A DNA stretch of 64,000 bases from Cronobacter malonaticus LMG 23826. Lineage in GTDB: Bacteria; Pseudomonadota; Gammaproteobacteria; Enterobacterales; Enterobacteriaceae. Both the position numbers and the translations under genes were made by a program. The notes under the pieces were generated by a model. That model saw only the letters and a program-made list of their open reading frames with translations, did not search any database and was not told the DNA's origin. The stretch spans positions 1,612,001-1,676,000 of the forward strand of contig NZ_CP013940.1 in assembly GCF_001277215.2 (NCBI RefSeq), read 5' to 3'. Below, one piece after another: positions 18,101 to 27,130 of the stretch (positions are counted from its first letter, which is position 1; each line of letters begins with the position of its first letter).

Positions 18101-19105
18101 ATGGTCTGGAAAAACCCGTGGTACGATCCCACAAAAGCCCATCACCGCCCGGACGGGTTTTGCAACACACATGAGGTCGGGCATCAGCCTGGCGATTTGC
18201 GCCGCTGGCAGGATGAACGTAAAGCGCTGGGGCTGCCGCACCCGCCTGCTGAAGGGTACGGGACGTTTATCCGCCAGTGGTGGCAGCCTGCGGTAATTGA
18301 AGGCGACGAAGATGGCGTCTGGTGGCTCGGCCACGCCACGCTTTTGCTGCGTCTTAACGGTCGCTATTTACTTACCGATCCGCTTTTCTCCCGCCGCGCT
18401 TCGCCCGTGAATTTTTACGGCCCCGTTCGTAAAACGCCGCTCTCCCTTGAGTTTGCCCGCCTGCCGCGTATCGACGCGGTGCTGATTTCCCACAATCATT
18501 ACGATCATCTGGACAACAGCACAGTACGCCGTCTGGCGAAACGCTTTCCTGACGCGGCGTTTTTTGTACCGCTCGGGCTGAAAGCGTGGTTTGTGAAGCG
18601 CGGTATTCGCAACGTTACCGAACTCGACTGGTGGGAAAGCCATTCCCGGGAAGGGCTTCAGATGACGGCTGTCCCGGCGCAGCACTGGAGTATGCGCACG
18701 CCGTGGGATCGCAATCGCTCCCTGTGGTGCGGCTGGGTGATTGAGAGCGCCTCGCAGCGTTTCTGGTTTAGCGGCGACAGCGGTTATACGCCTGAGCTGC
18801 TTGAGATCCCGCGCCGCCTCGGGCCCCTCACCGGCGCGGCTATTCCCATCGGCGCTTACGCGCCACGCTGGTTTATGGCACCGCATCATATGGATCCGCA
18901 ACAGGCGGTCGGACTCTGGCAGGATACAGGCCGCCCGCTTGCCATTCCCATTCACTGGGGCGTGTTTGAGCTGGCGGATGAATCGCTGGATGCGCCGCCT
19001 GCCGAATTGCTAAGTGTACTTGCCGAACGCGGTGAAAAAGAGGAAATGTTTGTGCCGCGCCGTATCGGGCAATATTTATCGCTGACGGCGAATAAGACCG
19101 GGTAA
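18101..19105 (+). CDS. MBL-fold hydrolase of the RomA / NAPE-PLD-like family
   Basis: 334 residues. Metallo-beta-lactamase metal motif SHNHYDHLD in the middle, followed by further ligands in VPAQHWS, FSGDSG and the C-terminal IPIHWGVF. The overall pattern (N-terminal WWLGHATLLLRLNGRYLLTDP) is that of RomA-like proteins and of N-acyl-PE phospholipase D relatives. The substrate is unknown; a phospholipid or lipid-like phosphodiester is plausible from the family. GGGAGG is 8 bases before the ATG at 18101, so the closer upstream starts are rejected. Not present at this site in E. coli. Confidence 0.8.
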   Translation: MVWKNPWYDPTKAHHRPDGFCNTHEVGHQPGDLRRWQDERKALGLPHPPAEGYGTFIRQWWQPAVIEGDEDGVWWLGHATLLLRLNGRYLLTDPLFSRRASPVNFYGPVRKTPLSLEFARLPRIDAVLISHNHYDHLDNSTVRRLAKRFPDAAFFVPLGLKAWFVKRGIRNVTELDWWESHSREGLQMTAVPAQHWSMRTPWDRNRSLWCGWVIESASQRFWFSGDSGYTPELLEIPRRLGPLTGAAIPIGAYAPRWFMAPHHMDPQQAVGLWQDTGRPLAIPIHWGVFELADESLDAPPAELLSVLAERGEKEEMFVPRRIGQYLSLTANKTG

Positions 19106-19622
19106 GAATATATCAGGCTGGTTAAATTTACTTCTGGCAGGATGATTTATTAATCACTTCGCCTTATTCCCTGTGCCTCTTTTTGAGGCAACTTTCATTA
19201 AAATGTCATTATTTTGGTGCAGAGAAAAATTGTCTTGTACAATTTTTTCTGATTTGTACATTATTTACTGCCGTCAGGCTGTAATAAAGCCTCGTTAAAA
19301 TGAAGTTTAACCACATTTATGAATAAGCTTTTGCAGAAATAATAACAGCGTGAAAAATACTCTGTGTACTCTCACGTGTCGCCTGGACGAACCGAAGTTA
19401 TTGAGCTACTTTTAAAAAAGTGCATTCTGGCTTATCGCCAGAACCGGGTGGCGAGGTCACTGATATGGGGCTTCGTACGCCCGTTCTGTGCTTTATTGTC
19501 AGGCACATAGCGATCTGTTGAGGAATCTGTGCGACAGATCGTGCAGCGTATAAAAATGGCTTGCCATTGTTTACGTTGTATGTGATAACAAGTTTTGGGT
19601 TAAACGAGGTACAGTTCTGTTT
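19106..19622 (+). other. Long AT-rich leader/promoter region of yobF-cspC
   Basis: No gene is supported. The first half is very AT-rich with several TATAAT/TTGTAC-like stretches; the second half is likely the transcribed leader of yobF-cspC. No terminator is seen after the MBL gene. Confidence 0.5.
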
Positions 19623-19766
19623 ATGTGTGGCATTTTCAGTAAAGAAGTCCTGAGTAAACACGTTGTCGTTGAATACCGCTTCTCTGCCGAACCTTATTTT
19701 AGTGCCTCAAGCAGTAATGTCTCAGTTTTATCTAAGTCAGCGCCTGCGGGCGAACAAAACAATTGA
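19623..19766 (+). CDS. yobF: YobF stress-induced small protein
   Basis: 47 residues beginning [20 protein letters not shown], clearly YobF, although the last third ([11 protein letters not shown]) differs from E. coli. It is cotranscribed with cspC, which starts 13 bases after the stop; in E. coli YobF accumulates on heat and other stress. Confidence 0.9.
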   Translation: MCGIFSKEVLSKHVVVEYRFSAEPYFSASSSNVSVLSKSAPAGEQNN

Positions 19767-19779
19767 AGGAATTTGCGAA

Positions 19780-19989
19780 ATGGCAAAGATTAAAGGTCAA
19801 GTTAAGTGGTTCAACGAATCTAAAGGTTTTGGTTTCATTACTCCTGCTGACGGCAGCAAAGACGTGTTCGTACACTTCTCTGCAATCCAGGGTAATGGCT
19901 TCAAAACTCTGGCTGAAGGCCAGAACGTTGAGTTCGAGATTCAGGACGGTCAGAAAGGTCCGGCAGCTGTTAACGTAGTTGCTATCTAA
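19780..19989 (+). CDS. cspC: Cold-shock-like protein CspC
   Basis: 69 residues, [20 protein letters not shown]..., with both RNA-binding motifs KGFGFI and VFVHF. A constitutive CspA paralogue acting as RNA chaperone/antiterminator and stabilising rpoS-related mRNAs. Start chosen by homology; GAAGGAATTTGCGAA supplies the ribosome binding site. Confidence 0.97.
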   Translation: MAKIKGQVKWFNESKGFGFITPADGSKDVFVHFSAIQGNGFKTLAEGQNVEFEIQDGQKGPAAVNVVAI

Positions 19990-20036
19990 TCGCACTTAAA
20001 CTGACCCGGTGCCTTGTTTCACCGGCCAGCTATTTT

Positions 20037-20064
20037 AAAGCCCCGCCCACTGGCGGGGCTTTTT
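20037..20064 (+). terminator. Terminator of yobF-cspC
   Basis: AAAGCCCCGCC-CACT-GGCGGGGCTTT with a T-run. Confidence 0.9.
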
Positions 20065-20142
20065 CATGTCTGACGCGTATCAGCGTTTCCCCGTCTGCCG
20101 AATCACGTTACACTTCGCGTTTTGCGCTGTTTCGGAGTCTCC

Positions 20143-20958
20143 ATGTCTTTTATTTGCCCCCTTTGTCATTTGCCCTTACAGCCGCAAGCGAAAAGTTTCC
20201 GCTGCGCAAGTCACCACCAGTTTGATATCGCAAAGGAAGGGTACGTGAATCTTCTCCCGGTGCAGCATAAGCGCTCACGGGATCCGGGCGACAGTACCGA
20301 AATGATGCAGGCGCGCCGCGCATTTCTCGATGCCGGGCATTACGCGCGGCTTCGCGAGCGCACCGCACAATTGCTGAATGAGCGCCTGCCGCAAAGCGAT
20401 GCCACACTGCTGGATATTGGCTGTGGGGAAGGGTATTACACTAGCGCGTTTGCCGCGCTCACCACCACCCGCGGTGGGCAGAGCTTTGGGCTTGATGTGT
20501 CGCGAAGCGCCATTCGTTTTGCCGCGAAGCGTTATACCGATATTTCGTTTTGCGTGGCATCCAGCCACCGGTTGCCTTTTTCGGACGCCTTTTTCGATGC
20601 TGTGGTGCGCATTTACGCGCCCTGCAAAGCTGAAGAGCTGGCGCGCGTAGTGAAACCCGGCGGCGTGGTGGTAACCGTTACGCCTGGGCCGCGTCATCTT
20701 GTTCAGCTCAAAGGGCTTATCTATGACGAAGTACGGCTGCATGCGCTGAATGAAGAGTCGCTGCCTGGCTTTACGCTCGCGGAAGAACAGGCGTTACGCT
20801 ATGAGATGAGCCTGAATGGCGATGAGGCGACGACGCTTTTACAGATGACGCCGTTCGCCTGGCGCGCGCGCCCCGAAGTGTGGGCGGCGCTAAAAGAACA
20901 AACGGCGTTTGGCTGTGAAACCGATTTTTGCCTGCGCGTCTGGCAGCGCGAGGGCTAA
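20143..20958 (+). CDS. rlmA: 23S rRNA (guanine-745-N1)-methyltransferase RlmA
   Basis: 271 residues. N-terminal zinc ribbon CPLCHLPL...[10 protein letters not shown] with four metal ligands, then a class I SAM methyltransferase domain with [12 protein letters not shown]. It makes m1G745 in 23S rRNA helix 35. The start MSFICPLC at 20143 follows GGAGTCTCC. Its stop overlaps the convergent mntP stop by four bases. Confidence 0.95.
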   Translation: MSFICPLCHLPLQPQAKSFRCASHHQFDIAKEGYVNLLPVQHKRSRDPGDSTEMMQARRAFLDAGHYARLRERTAQLLNERLPQSDATLLDIGCGEGYYTSAFAALTTTRGGQSFGLDVSRSAIRFAAKRYTDISFCVASSHRLPFSDAFFDAVVRIYAPCKAEELARVVKPGGVVVTVTPGPRHLVQLKGLIYDEVRLHALNEESLPGFTLAEEQALRYEMSLNGDEATTLLQMTPFAWRARPEVWAALKEQTAFGCETDFCLRVWQREG

Positions 20959-21518
20959 CCCGCGAAATGGCTCCAGAGGATCTGGCAGCCAATACCGATA
21001 AGCACCACGCCGCCAAGAATCTCTGCCCGCTTACCCAGCAGCGGGCCGATAAAGCGGCCAACCATCATGCCGAGCGTTGACATAATCAGCGTGGCGCAGC
21101 CAATGGCGAGCGCGGTTTTCACAATATCGACCTGCAGGAAGGCGAGGCCAACGCCAACGGCCATCGCATCAAGGCTAGTGGCGAATGCTGTTGTCACCAG
21201 CAGCCAGAAGCTGTGGCGGCGGATTTTCTCAGGTTCTTCCTCACAGCCGCGCACGCCTTCGATAATCATTCTGCCCCCAAGAAACGTCAGCAGGACAAAC
21301 GCTATCCAGTGGTTCCAGGTCAGAACAAACTGGGTCGCCAGCAGGCCCAGCAGCCAGCCAACCAGCGGCGTGATGGCTTCGATTACGCCAAAGATCAGTC
21401 CCGTGCGGAGCGCTTCAGAAAATTTGGGTTTATGGAGTGTGGCGCCTTTGCCGATGGAAGCCGCGAATGCGTCCATGGACATACCGAAGGCAAGAAGCAG
21501 GGTTGCAGAAAGATTCAT
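20955..21518 (-). CDS. mntP: Manganese efflux pump MntP
   Basis: 187-residue protein with six membrane segments, repeated as two three-helix halves, each with a DxxA(A/V)-type motif ([11 protein letters not shown] and [12 protein letters not shown]) that supplies the metal path aspartates. It exports excess Mn2+. Expression is controlled by the leader riboswitch and MntR sites described upstream. Confidence 0.95.
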   Translation of the reverse strand: MNLSATLLLAFGMSMDAFAASIGKGATLHKPKFSEALRTGLIFGVIEAITPLVGWLLGLLATQFVLTWNHWIAFVLLTFLGGRMIIEGVRGCEEEPEKIRRHSFWLLVTTAFATSLDAMAVGVGLAFLQVDIVKTALAIGCATLIMSTLGMMVGRFIGPLLGKRAEILGGVVLIGIGCQILWSHFAG

Positions 21519-21579
21519 TACTCAGTCCTGACCGGGATCACCATATACACGCCGACCGCCCCCAGTAAAAAGCGGCCGC

Positions 21580-21690
21580 GTGCCTATGGTCTCGCCTGAC
21601 TGAAAAGGCTTCAGTCCGTACGCACCACGTTTTGCAACGAGTATGTTGATGCGTACATTTCCAAAAGGAAATTGGCTACTCCCCAATGAC
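21580..21690 (-). promoter_or_regulatory. yybP-ykoY manganese riboswitch in the mntP leader
   Basis: On the minus strand the two conserved internal-loop segments of this class are present: GTCATTGGGGAGTAGCCAAT (21671-21690) and GTCAGGCGAGACCATAGGCA (21581-21600), separated by paired segments. Mn2+ binding exposes the mntP ribosome binding site in E. coli. The expression platform (GGCCGCTTTTTACTGGGGGC region) lies between the aptamer and the mntP start. Confidence 0.85.
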
Positions 21691-21753
21691 GGGCGCAACC
21701 TTACCATATTCCAGACGGCAAAGACAATAATTAGAGAATAACCTTTTAGATAT

Positions 21754-21772
21754 AAATGAGAATGGTTTTCGC
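21754..21772 (-). promoter_or_regulatory. Fur-box-like sequence upstream of mntP
   Basis: AAATGAGAATGGTTTTCGC resembles part of the Fur consensus (AATGAGAAT core). In E. coli mntP responds to Fur as well as MntR. The second half is poor, so this is tentative. Confidence 0.3.
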
Positions 21773-21826
21773 TTAATAGCAGAGGCGTGACGAGCTTGTT
21801 AAGAATAATGGAAATGTTCGGAACGG

Positions 21827-21848
21827 AAATATAGCACGGGCTATACAC
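21827..21848. promoter_or_regulatory. MntR box, proximal copy
   Basis: 22-bp site with the core ATAGCACGGGCTAT, matching the MntR palindrome AAACATAGC-N4-GCTATGTTT. It lies about 310 bases upstream of the mntP start codon, upstream of the riboswitch leader. Confidence 0.65.
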
Positions 21849-21867
21849 ATGGTTATTTTTTGCACGC

Positions 21868-21889
21868 AAAAATAGCCTGTGCTATATTT
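21868..21889. promoter_or_regulatory. MntR box, distal copy
   Basis: Second palindrome, core ATAGCCTGTGCTAT flanked by A/T, 41 bp centre-to-centre from the first copy (about four helical turns). It ends six bases before the yobD stop codon. Confidence 0.65.
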
Positions 21890-21894
21890 TTAAC

Positions 21895-22353
21895 TCACTG
21901 ATTATTAATCATAAAATGATAAATCCTCTCCAGGTCATCGATATTCTTTACACGGATAAGCAAGCGGCGTTTAGCTAATTGTATTACCAGTACGCCATCT
22001 TCGGATAAATTCATAGCCTTAATGTGGTTATATTTCACCCAGCCACCAGCAAAGTAAAAGCCTTCACGCTTGAAGCGTATTTGCGGCTCTCTGATCCAGA
22101 AAAGATAAATTGCGAGCAAGCCCAGCGCGCCCAACAGCCAGGTAGTGAGCAGAGCGCCGTGCGACGCAATGTTCTGCCAGATAAGGATGGCGACCAGGCC
22201 GGTAAAAATCAGGCTGTCGGCACGCCCGCGTTTGAGCAGCGGTACACGCAGCAGCGTTTTTCCGTGGCGGCGCTCGGTTCCCCACTGGTCATAAATGGCC
22301 CAGCCCAGCAGCGCGATAATAAAAATCACCAGAACGCCATTTGTCAGCGTCAT
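21895..22353 (-). CDS. yobD: YobD, DUF986 inner-membrane protein
   Basis: 152 residues with three hydrophobic segments ([47 protein letters not shown]) and a cytoplasmic C-terminal domain. It is the last gene after manXYZ in E. coli as well. Function unknown. Confidence 0.9.
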   Translation of the reverse strand: MTLTNGVLVIFIIALLGWAIYDQWGTERRHGKTLLRVPLLKRGRADSLIFTGLVAILIWQNIASHGALLTTWLLGALGLLAIYLFWIREPQIRFKREGFYFAGGWVKYNHIKAMNLSEDGVLVIQLAKRRLLIRVKNIDDLERIYHFMINNQ

Positions 22354-22413
22354 GCCGTCTCCCTTAAATAAAAAAGCCGGGAGCCACTGGCCCCCGGCGT
22401 ATTACATTAACCG

Positions 22414-23274
22414 TTACTGACCGAGCAGGCCGACCGCGTAACCGGCGATACCAATCACGAAGAACCCGACGATGATCCACAGCGGGTTCACTTTCTTACG
22501 CAGTAACCACATGCATGCGAAGGTCAGCAGCAGCGGCACCAGGCCCGGCATCAGCTGATCAAGGATCGTCTGCACTGTCGTGACTTTCACCGCGCCGTTC
22601 TGATCGGTAACACGCGATACCACGAGCGGAATGTTGACGTGCGTCCACTTGTTAACCAGCGCCCCCATCACAAACAGGCCGAGAATTGACGCCCCCTCGG
22701 TCAGTTTTTGCAGGAAGCCGCCGCCCATATCTTTCACGATATCGACGCCTTTACGGTAGCCATACGCCACACCGTAGTAGCGTGTGGCGAGACGCACCAG
22801 GTTAAACAGCACAAAGAACAGTAGCGGGCCGAGCAGGCTGCCGCTCATGGCGATGCCTGCGCCGAGCGCCGCGAACACCGGACGCACCGTTCCCCAGAAA
22901 ATCGGGTCGCCAACGCCCGCGAGCGGCCCCATCAGGCCCACTTTGATACCGTTAATCGCGCCGTCGTCGATCTCCGCGCCGTTCGCGCGTTGCTCCTCCA
23001 TGGCAAGCGTTACGCCGAGCACCGGCGCTGCCACATACGGATGGGTGTTAAAAAACTCCAGATGGCGTTTAATCGCCTGACGACGCGCTTCGTTATTCTC
23101 AGGATAAAGGCGACGAATCGCCGGTATCATCGAGAAGCAGAAGCCAAGCGCCTGCATACGTTCAAAGTTCCACGATCCCTGGAAGAGGTTAGAGCGGATA
23201 AACACGCCGCGCACATCGCCCGGGGTCAGTTTTTTCTCACCAGTTGTTTTCGTCATATCAACCATGTCGCTCAC
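22414..23274 (-). CDS. manZ: PTS mannose-family transporter subunit IID
   Basis: 286 residues; EIID of the mannose permease that, with ManY, forms the membrane channel for mannose, glucose and glucosamine uptake. ManYZ also serves as receptor for some bacteriocins and for lambda DNA entry. Three bases separate it from manY. C-terminal membrane helices (LVPLLLTFACMWLL, LWIIVGFFVIGIAGYAVGLL). Confidence 0.97.
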   Translation of the reverse strand: MSDMVDMTKTTGEKKLTPGDVRGVFIRSNLFQGSWNFERMQALGFCFSMIPAIRRLYPENNEARRQAIKRHLEFFNTHPYVAAPVLGVTLAMEEQRANGAEIDDGAINGIKVGLMGPLAGVGDPIFWGTVRPVFAALGAGIAMSGSLLGPLLFFVLFNLVRLATRYYGVAYGYRKGVDIVKDMGGGFLQKLTEGASILGLFVMGALVNKWTHVNIPLVVSRVTDQNGAVKVTTVQTILDQLMPGLVPLLLTFACMWLLRKKVNPLWIIVGFFVIGIAGYAVGLLGQ

Positions 23275-23277
23275 CTG

Positions 23278-24078
23278 TTAATCCAGTTCGTTATCAAGAT
23301 CGTTCGCGCCAGCAGTGTGCGCGGGTGCCGCTGCGGAGCGGTTATATTTCGGGCTAAGCTGAATATAGAGCACCGCCATAACAGCACCGATGACGCCCAG
23401 CGCCACGAGGTTGAAGTTGGTGAACGCGGCGGTAACGAAGCCGAGATAGAAGAATGGCATCAGGTAGCCCGCGCGCATCATGTTAATGACCATGGCGTAA
23501 CCAACCACCACGATCATGCCGCCCGCGATGTTCAGGCCGCCGGTCACGACTTGCGGGATAGCACTGAGCATACTTTGCACTTCGCTGGTACCGACGGAAA
23601 TCGCCACGATAACGGCCGGGATAGCGATACGCATTGCCTGTAAGAACAACGACGAGACGTGGATCCAGGATAGCGCCGTGAGGTTGCCGTTTTCGGCGGC
23701 TTTATCCGCGGCATGCTGGAAACCGACGGTAATGGTACGCACGATGATGGTCAGCACCTGGCCTGCCGCAGCCAGCGGAATCGCCAGCGCGATACCCGCG
23801 CCGATGCTCTGGTGCCCGGCGATAACCAGAATGGTCGAGATGATAGACGCCAGCGCGGCGTCAGGCGCCACGGCGGCACCGATGTTCATCCAGCCCAGCG
23901 CTATCATCTCCAGCGTACCGCCGATGATGATGCCGGTTTTCATATCCCCCAGTACGGCCCCGACCAGGGTACAGGCCACCAGCGGGCGGTGGAACTGAAA
24001 TTCATCAAGCACCGATTCCATACCCGCGATACAGGCGACGATGAACACCAGCACAATCTGAAGAGTGGTAATCTCCAT
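23278..24078 (-). CDS. manY: PTS mannose-family transporter subunit IIC
   Basis: 266 residues, highly hydrophobic, starting MEITTLQIVLVFIVACIAGM; the conserved GxxLEMIALGW-type segment (GGTLEMIALGWMNIG) marks the sugar-binding membrane core. Middle gene of manXYZ. Confidence 0.97.
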   Translation of the reverse strand: MEITTLQIVLVFIVACIAGMESVLDEFQFHRPLVACTLVGAVLGDMKTGIIIGGTLEMIALGWMNIGAAVAPDAALASIISTILVIAGHQSIGAGIALAIPLAAAGQVLTIIVRTITVGFQHAADKAAENGNLTALSWIHVSSLFLQAMRIAIPAVIVAISVGTSEVQSMLSAIPQVVTGGLNIAGGMIVVVGYAMVINMMRAGYLMPFFYLGFVTAAFTNFNLVALGVIGAVMAVLYIQLSPKYNRSAAAPAHTAGANDLDNELD

Positions 24079-24142
24079 TGTACTTCTCCTGTGATATCAA
24101 ACTTACGTGTAAGAACTGAGTAATCGTTAAGCAGCAATGCCG

Positions 24143-25105
24143 TTATTTCGTAGCTTTGCTGAGTAAATCCATCATTTTTAAGCGGGGATCGTTAGAGACT
24201 TTCCGCACTTCCAGCTCAATGCCGCGCGCGTTGAGTTTCTTAAAGGCTTCGATATCTTTCTCATCGACAGACACCGCGTTATTCACCTGAGTTTTACCCT
24301 GGCGATAGGCCATCCCGCCAATATTAACGGAGGTGATTTTGACGCCGCCTTCCACGATGCGCTCAACGTCGGTCGGGTTGGTGAACAGCAGCATCACGCG
24401 CTCGCCCGCATATTTCGGGTTGTTGTAAACGCGGATCATTTTGGCGACATCCACCACATGCGCGGTGACGCCTGGCGGAGCCACCTGAGTGAGCAGCGTT
24501 TTACGTACGTTGTCGGCGGCGACTTCATCGCTCACCACAATAATGCGCGAAACGTTGGTCTCTTTTGTCCAGCGGGTGGCGACCTGGCCGTGGATAAGAC
24601 GGTCGTCGATACGTGCGAGGCCGATGACCATATAGTCGTTCGGTCCCATCGGTCTGGCAGGTGCCGCCGCTTTAGGGGCAGGTGCTGCGGGAGCCGCTTT
24701 TTCATCGGGTTTGGCTTTCAGGGCTTTTACGCCTTCACGGCCCGTTTCAACGGCAATCGCCACCAGTTCATCGAAAGCCGGATCGTCATCGCGCGCCATT
24801 AAGGTTTCGACGAGCATCGGGATATTCACCCCGGCGACGACTTCATAGTTGGGCTTGTCCACCACAATGCGGCTCGCCGCGTTAAACGGACTGCCGCCCC
24901 AGGTATCCACCAGAAAGACAACGCCTTTGCTGGTGTCCAGTTTTTCGAGCTGTGCATTATATTTTTCGATCAAGGTTTCCGCATTTTCGCCGGGAACGAA
25001 ATCGATCCAGCCGACATTTTCCTGCTCGCCCAACAGCATTTCCGCTGTTTTGAGCAGTTGTTCGGCCGCCCAGCCATGCGTGCCTATGACAATAGCAATG
25101 GTCAC
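24143..25105 (-). CDS. manX: PTS mannose-specific EIIAB component
   Basis: 320 residues: IIA domain with the phosphorylated His in IVIGTHGWAA (H10), an Ala/Pro-rich linker around 135-155, then the IIB domain with its active His in RIDDRLIHGQVATRW. It passes phosphate from HPr to the sugar. First gene of the operon; its mRNA is a known SgrS target in E. coli. Confidence 0.97.
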   Translation of the reverse strand: MTIAIVIGTHGWAAEQLLKTAEMLLGEQENVGWIDFVPGENAETLIEKYNAQLEKLDTSKGVVFLVDTWGGSPFNAASRIVVDKPNYEVVAGVNIPMLVETLMARDDDPAFDELVAIAVETGREGVKALKAKPDEKAAPAAPAPKAAAPARPMGPNDYMVIGLARIDDRLIHGQVATRWTKETNVSRIIVVSDEVAADNVRKTLLTQVAPPGVTAHVVDVAKMIRVYNNPKYAGERVMLLFTNPTDVERIVEGGVKITSVNIGGMAYRQGKTQVNNAVSVDEKDIEAFKKLNARGIELEVRKVSNDPRLKMMDLLSKATK

Positions 25106-25567
25106 TTGCTACCTCCGTGGTTATTGTCAATGCCCTTACAGGCACCGCTAACAGTGATTCGCTTATCGAATCGATTCAGATAAGGATTTGTAAGCTTTCA
25201 GAACCTAAGCACGATTTATTTTAGAAGGCGAAAAAATAATGTATGTGATGAAGGTCTGTAATTTTGCCATCAAAACAAGGCATTCGGCGTCCGGGCAAAA
25301 TATGCGCGCTTTTTATGTCACACGGATTGCAAATTCTGGTAAATCTTTGCCAAAGGCTATTACGCTTTGTTAAGGTAGATTTCCGATTAACTAACAGGAG
25401 TAGCGGGCAGCAGCCCACCGTATGGACCGTCACCGACGTCTTTTCTTTTCCTGGCTTTCATCAGCCGTCATGTCACAAGGCTTTCGCCTTAACTCTCTGA
25501 TAAATCATGTCAAAGCGCCCGACATCGTTGGGGTGCCGTTTAGTCATTCCTTGCGCAGGAGCCTGTT
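25106..25567. other. Divergent control region between manX and yoaE
   Basis: 462 bases without a supported gene. The manX side holds a NagC/Mlc-like operator (25216-25239) and next to it a weak CRP-like TGTGA-N6-TCTGT (25244-25259). The yoaE side is a long leader; a segment resembling the GGAGTAGC box of the Mn riboswitch occurs at about 25396-25405 but the partner segment is missing. Confidence 0.5.
25216..25239. promoter_or_regulatory. NagC/Mlc-like operator upstream of manX
   Basis: Inverted repeat TTATTTT...AAAATAA with the centre AGAAGGCGAA, about 110 bases before manX. E. coli manXYZ is repressed by Mlc and NagC, which bind AT-flanked sites of this shape. Confidence 0.45.
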
Positions 25568-27127
25568 ATGGAATTCTTAATGGACCCCTCGATTTGGGTG
25601 GGCTTAGCAACGCTTGTGGTGCTGGAGATTGTTCTCGGCATCGACAACCTGGTGTTTATCGCCATTCTCGCGGACAAACTGCCGCCGAAGCAGCGCGATA
25701 AAGCACGTCTGATAGGTTTATCCCTGGCGCTGGTGATGCGTCTGGGGCTGCTGTCGCTGATCTCCTGGATGGTGACGCTTACCCGTCCGCTCTTCAGCGT
25801 GTGGGAGTTAAGCTTCTCCGGCCGTGATTTGATCATGCTGTTCGGTGGTCTGTTCCTGCTGTTCAAGGCCACGACAGAACTCCATGAGAGGCTGGAAAAC
25901 CGCCAGCATAATGACAGCCACGGCAAAGGCTACGCCAGCTTCTGGGTCGTGGTGGCGCAGATTGTGGTGCTGGACGCCGTCTTCTCGCTGGATGCCGTGA
26001 TCACGGCGGTAGGCATGGTGAACCATCTGCCGGTGATGATGGCTGCGGTCGTGATTGCGATGGGCGTCATGCTGCTCGCCTCGAAGCCGCTCACCAACTT
26101 CGTCAACGCGCATCCGACGGTCGTGGTGCTCTGTCTGAGCTTCCTGCTCATGATCGGTCTGAGCCTGGTGGCGGAAGGTTTCGGTTTCCATATTCCGAAA
26201 GGCTACCTCTACGCGGCGATTGGCTTCTCTATCATCATTGAGTTCTTCAACCAGATTGCACGTCGCAACTTCCTGAAGCATCAGTCCAACCTGCCGCTGC
26301 GCGCACGTACGGCAGAGGCGATTCTGCGTCTGATGGGCAACCATCGTCGTCCGGCCCCGGTCAGCGAAACCGAGCATCACACCGTGGTGCCGGTGCATGA
26401 CGAGGCGTTTGCCGAAGAAGAGCGTTACATGATTAACGGCGTGCTGACGCTGGCGTCCCGCTCGCTTCGCAGCATCATGACGCCACGTGGCGAAATCAGC
26501 TGGGTTGACGCCAACCGCAGCGTGGATGAGATTCGCGAGCAGTTATTGTCGTCACCGCACAGCCTGTTCCCGGTGTGTCGCGGCGAGCTTGATGAAATCA
26601 TCGGCGTGGTGCGTGCCAAAGAACTGCTGATGGCGCTGGAAGAGGGCGTTGACGTCGCGGCCATCGCTTCGGCGACGCCGGTGATTGTGGTGCCGGAAAC
26701 GCTGGACCCGATCAACCTGCTTGGCGTGCTGCGCCGCGCGCGCGGCAGCTTTGTTATCGTCAATAACGAGTTTGGTGTGGTGCAGGGGCTGGTCACGCCG
26801 CTGGACGTGCTGGAGGCGATTGCCGGGGAATTCCCGGACGCCGACGAAACACCGGAAATCGTTCACGATGGCGACGGCTGGCTGGTGAAAGGCTCGACCG
26901 ATCTCCATGCGCTGCAACAGACGCTGGATCTTCCGTCACTGGTCAATGACGAAGAGGATATCGCGACGGTCGCCGGGCTGGTGATTGCCATTAACGGGCA
27001 GATCCCGCGCGTTGGCGACGAGCTGGCGATGCCGCCGCTGCGTATTACCATCGTTGAGGCGAACGCCTACCGCGTTGACCTGGTGCGCGTGGTGAAAGAT
27101 ACGCCAGCGCACGACGAAGAAGAGTAA
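25568..27127 (+). CDS. yoaE: YoaE, TerC-family membrane protein with CBS and CorC domains
   Basis: 519 residues: seven-helix TerC domain (1-about 235) with the motif [11 protein letters not shown] and its mirror [12 protein letters not shown], then two CBS domains (about 300-425) and a C-terminal CorC_HlyC domain. TerC proteins export Mn2+ or related metals, often loading secreted enzymes; E. coli Alx is the characterised relative. GCAGGAGCC precedes the ATG. Confidence 0.93.
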   Translation: MEFLMDPSIWVGLATLVVLEIVLGIDNLVFIAILADKLPPKQRDKARLIGLSLALVMRLGLLSLISWMVTLTRPLFSVWELSFSGRDLIMLFGGLFLLFKATTELHERLENRQHNDSHGKGYASFWVVVAQIVVLDAVFSLDAVITAVGMVNHLPVMMAAVVIAMGVMLLASKPLTNFVNAHPTVVVLCLSFLLMIGLSLVAEGFGFHIPKGYLYAAIGFSIIIEFFNQIARRNFLKHQSNLPLRARTAEAILRLMGNHRRPAPVSETEHHTVVPVHDEAFAEEERYMINGVLTLASRSLRSIMTPRGEISWVDANRSVDEIREQLLSSPHSLFPVCRGELDEIIGVVRAKELLMALEEGVDVAAIASATPVIVVPETLDPINLLGVLRRARGSFVIVNNEFGVVQGLVTPLDVLEAIAGEFPDADETPEIVHDGDGWLVKGSTDLHALQQTLDLPSLVNDEEDIATVAGLVIAINGQIPRVGDELAMPPLRITIVEANAYRVDLVRVVKDTPAHDEEE

Positions 27128-27130
27128 CCG

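Noticed and set aside
21522..21869. 115-codon frame over the mntP leader
   Set aside because: It coincides with the riboswitch and promoter region; the conservation there is that of RNA.
25390..25440. Possible second Mn riboswitch before yoaE (CAGGAGTAGCGGGC)
   Set aside because: Only one of the two conserved loop segments is present; there is no GAGACC-type partner.
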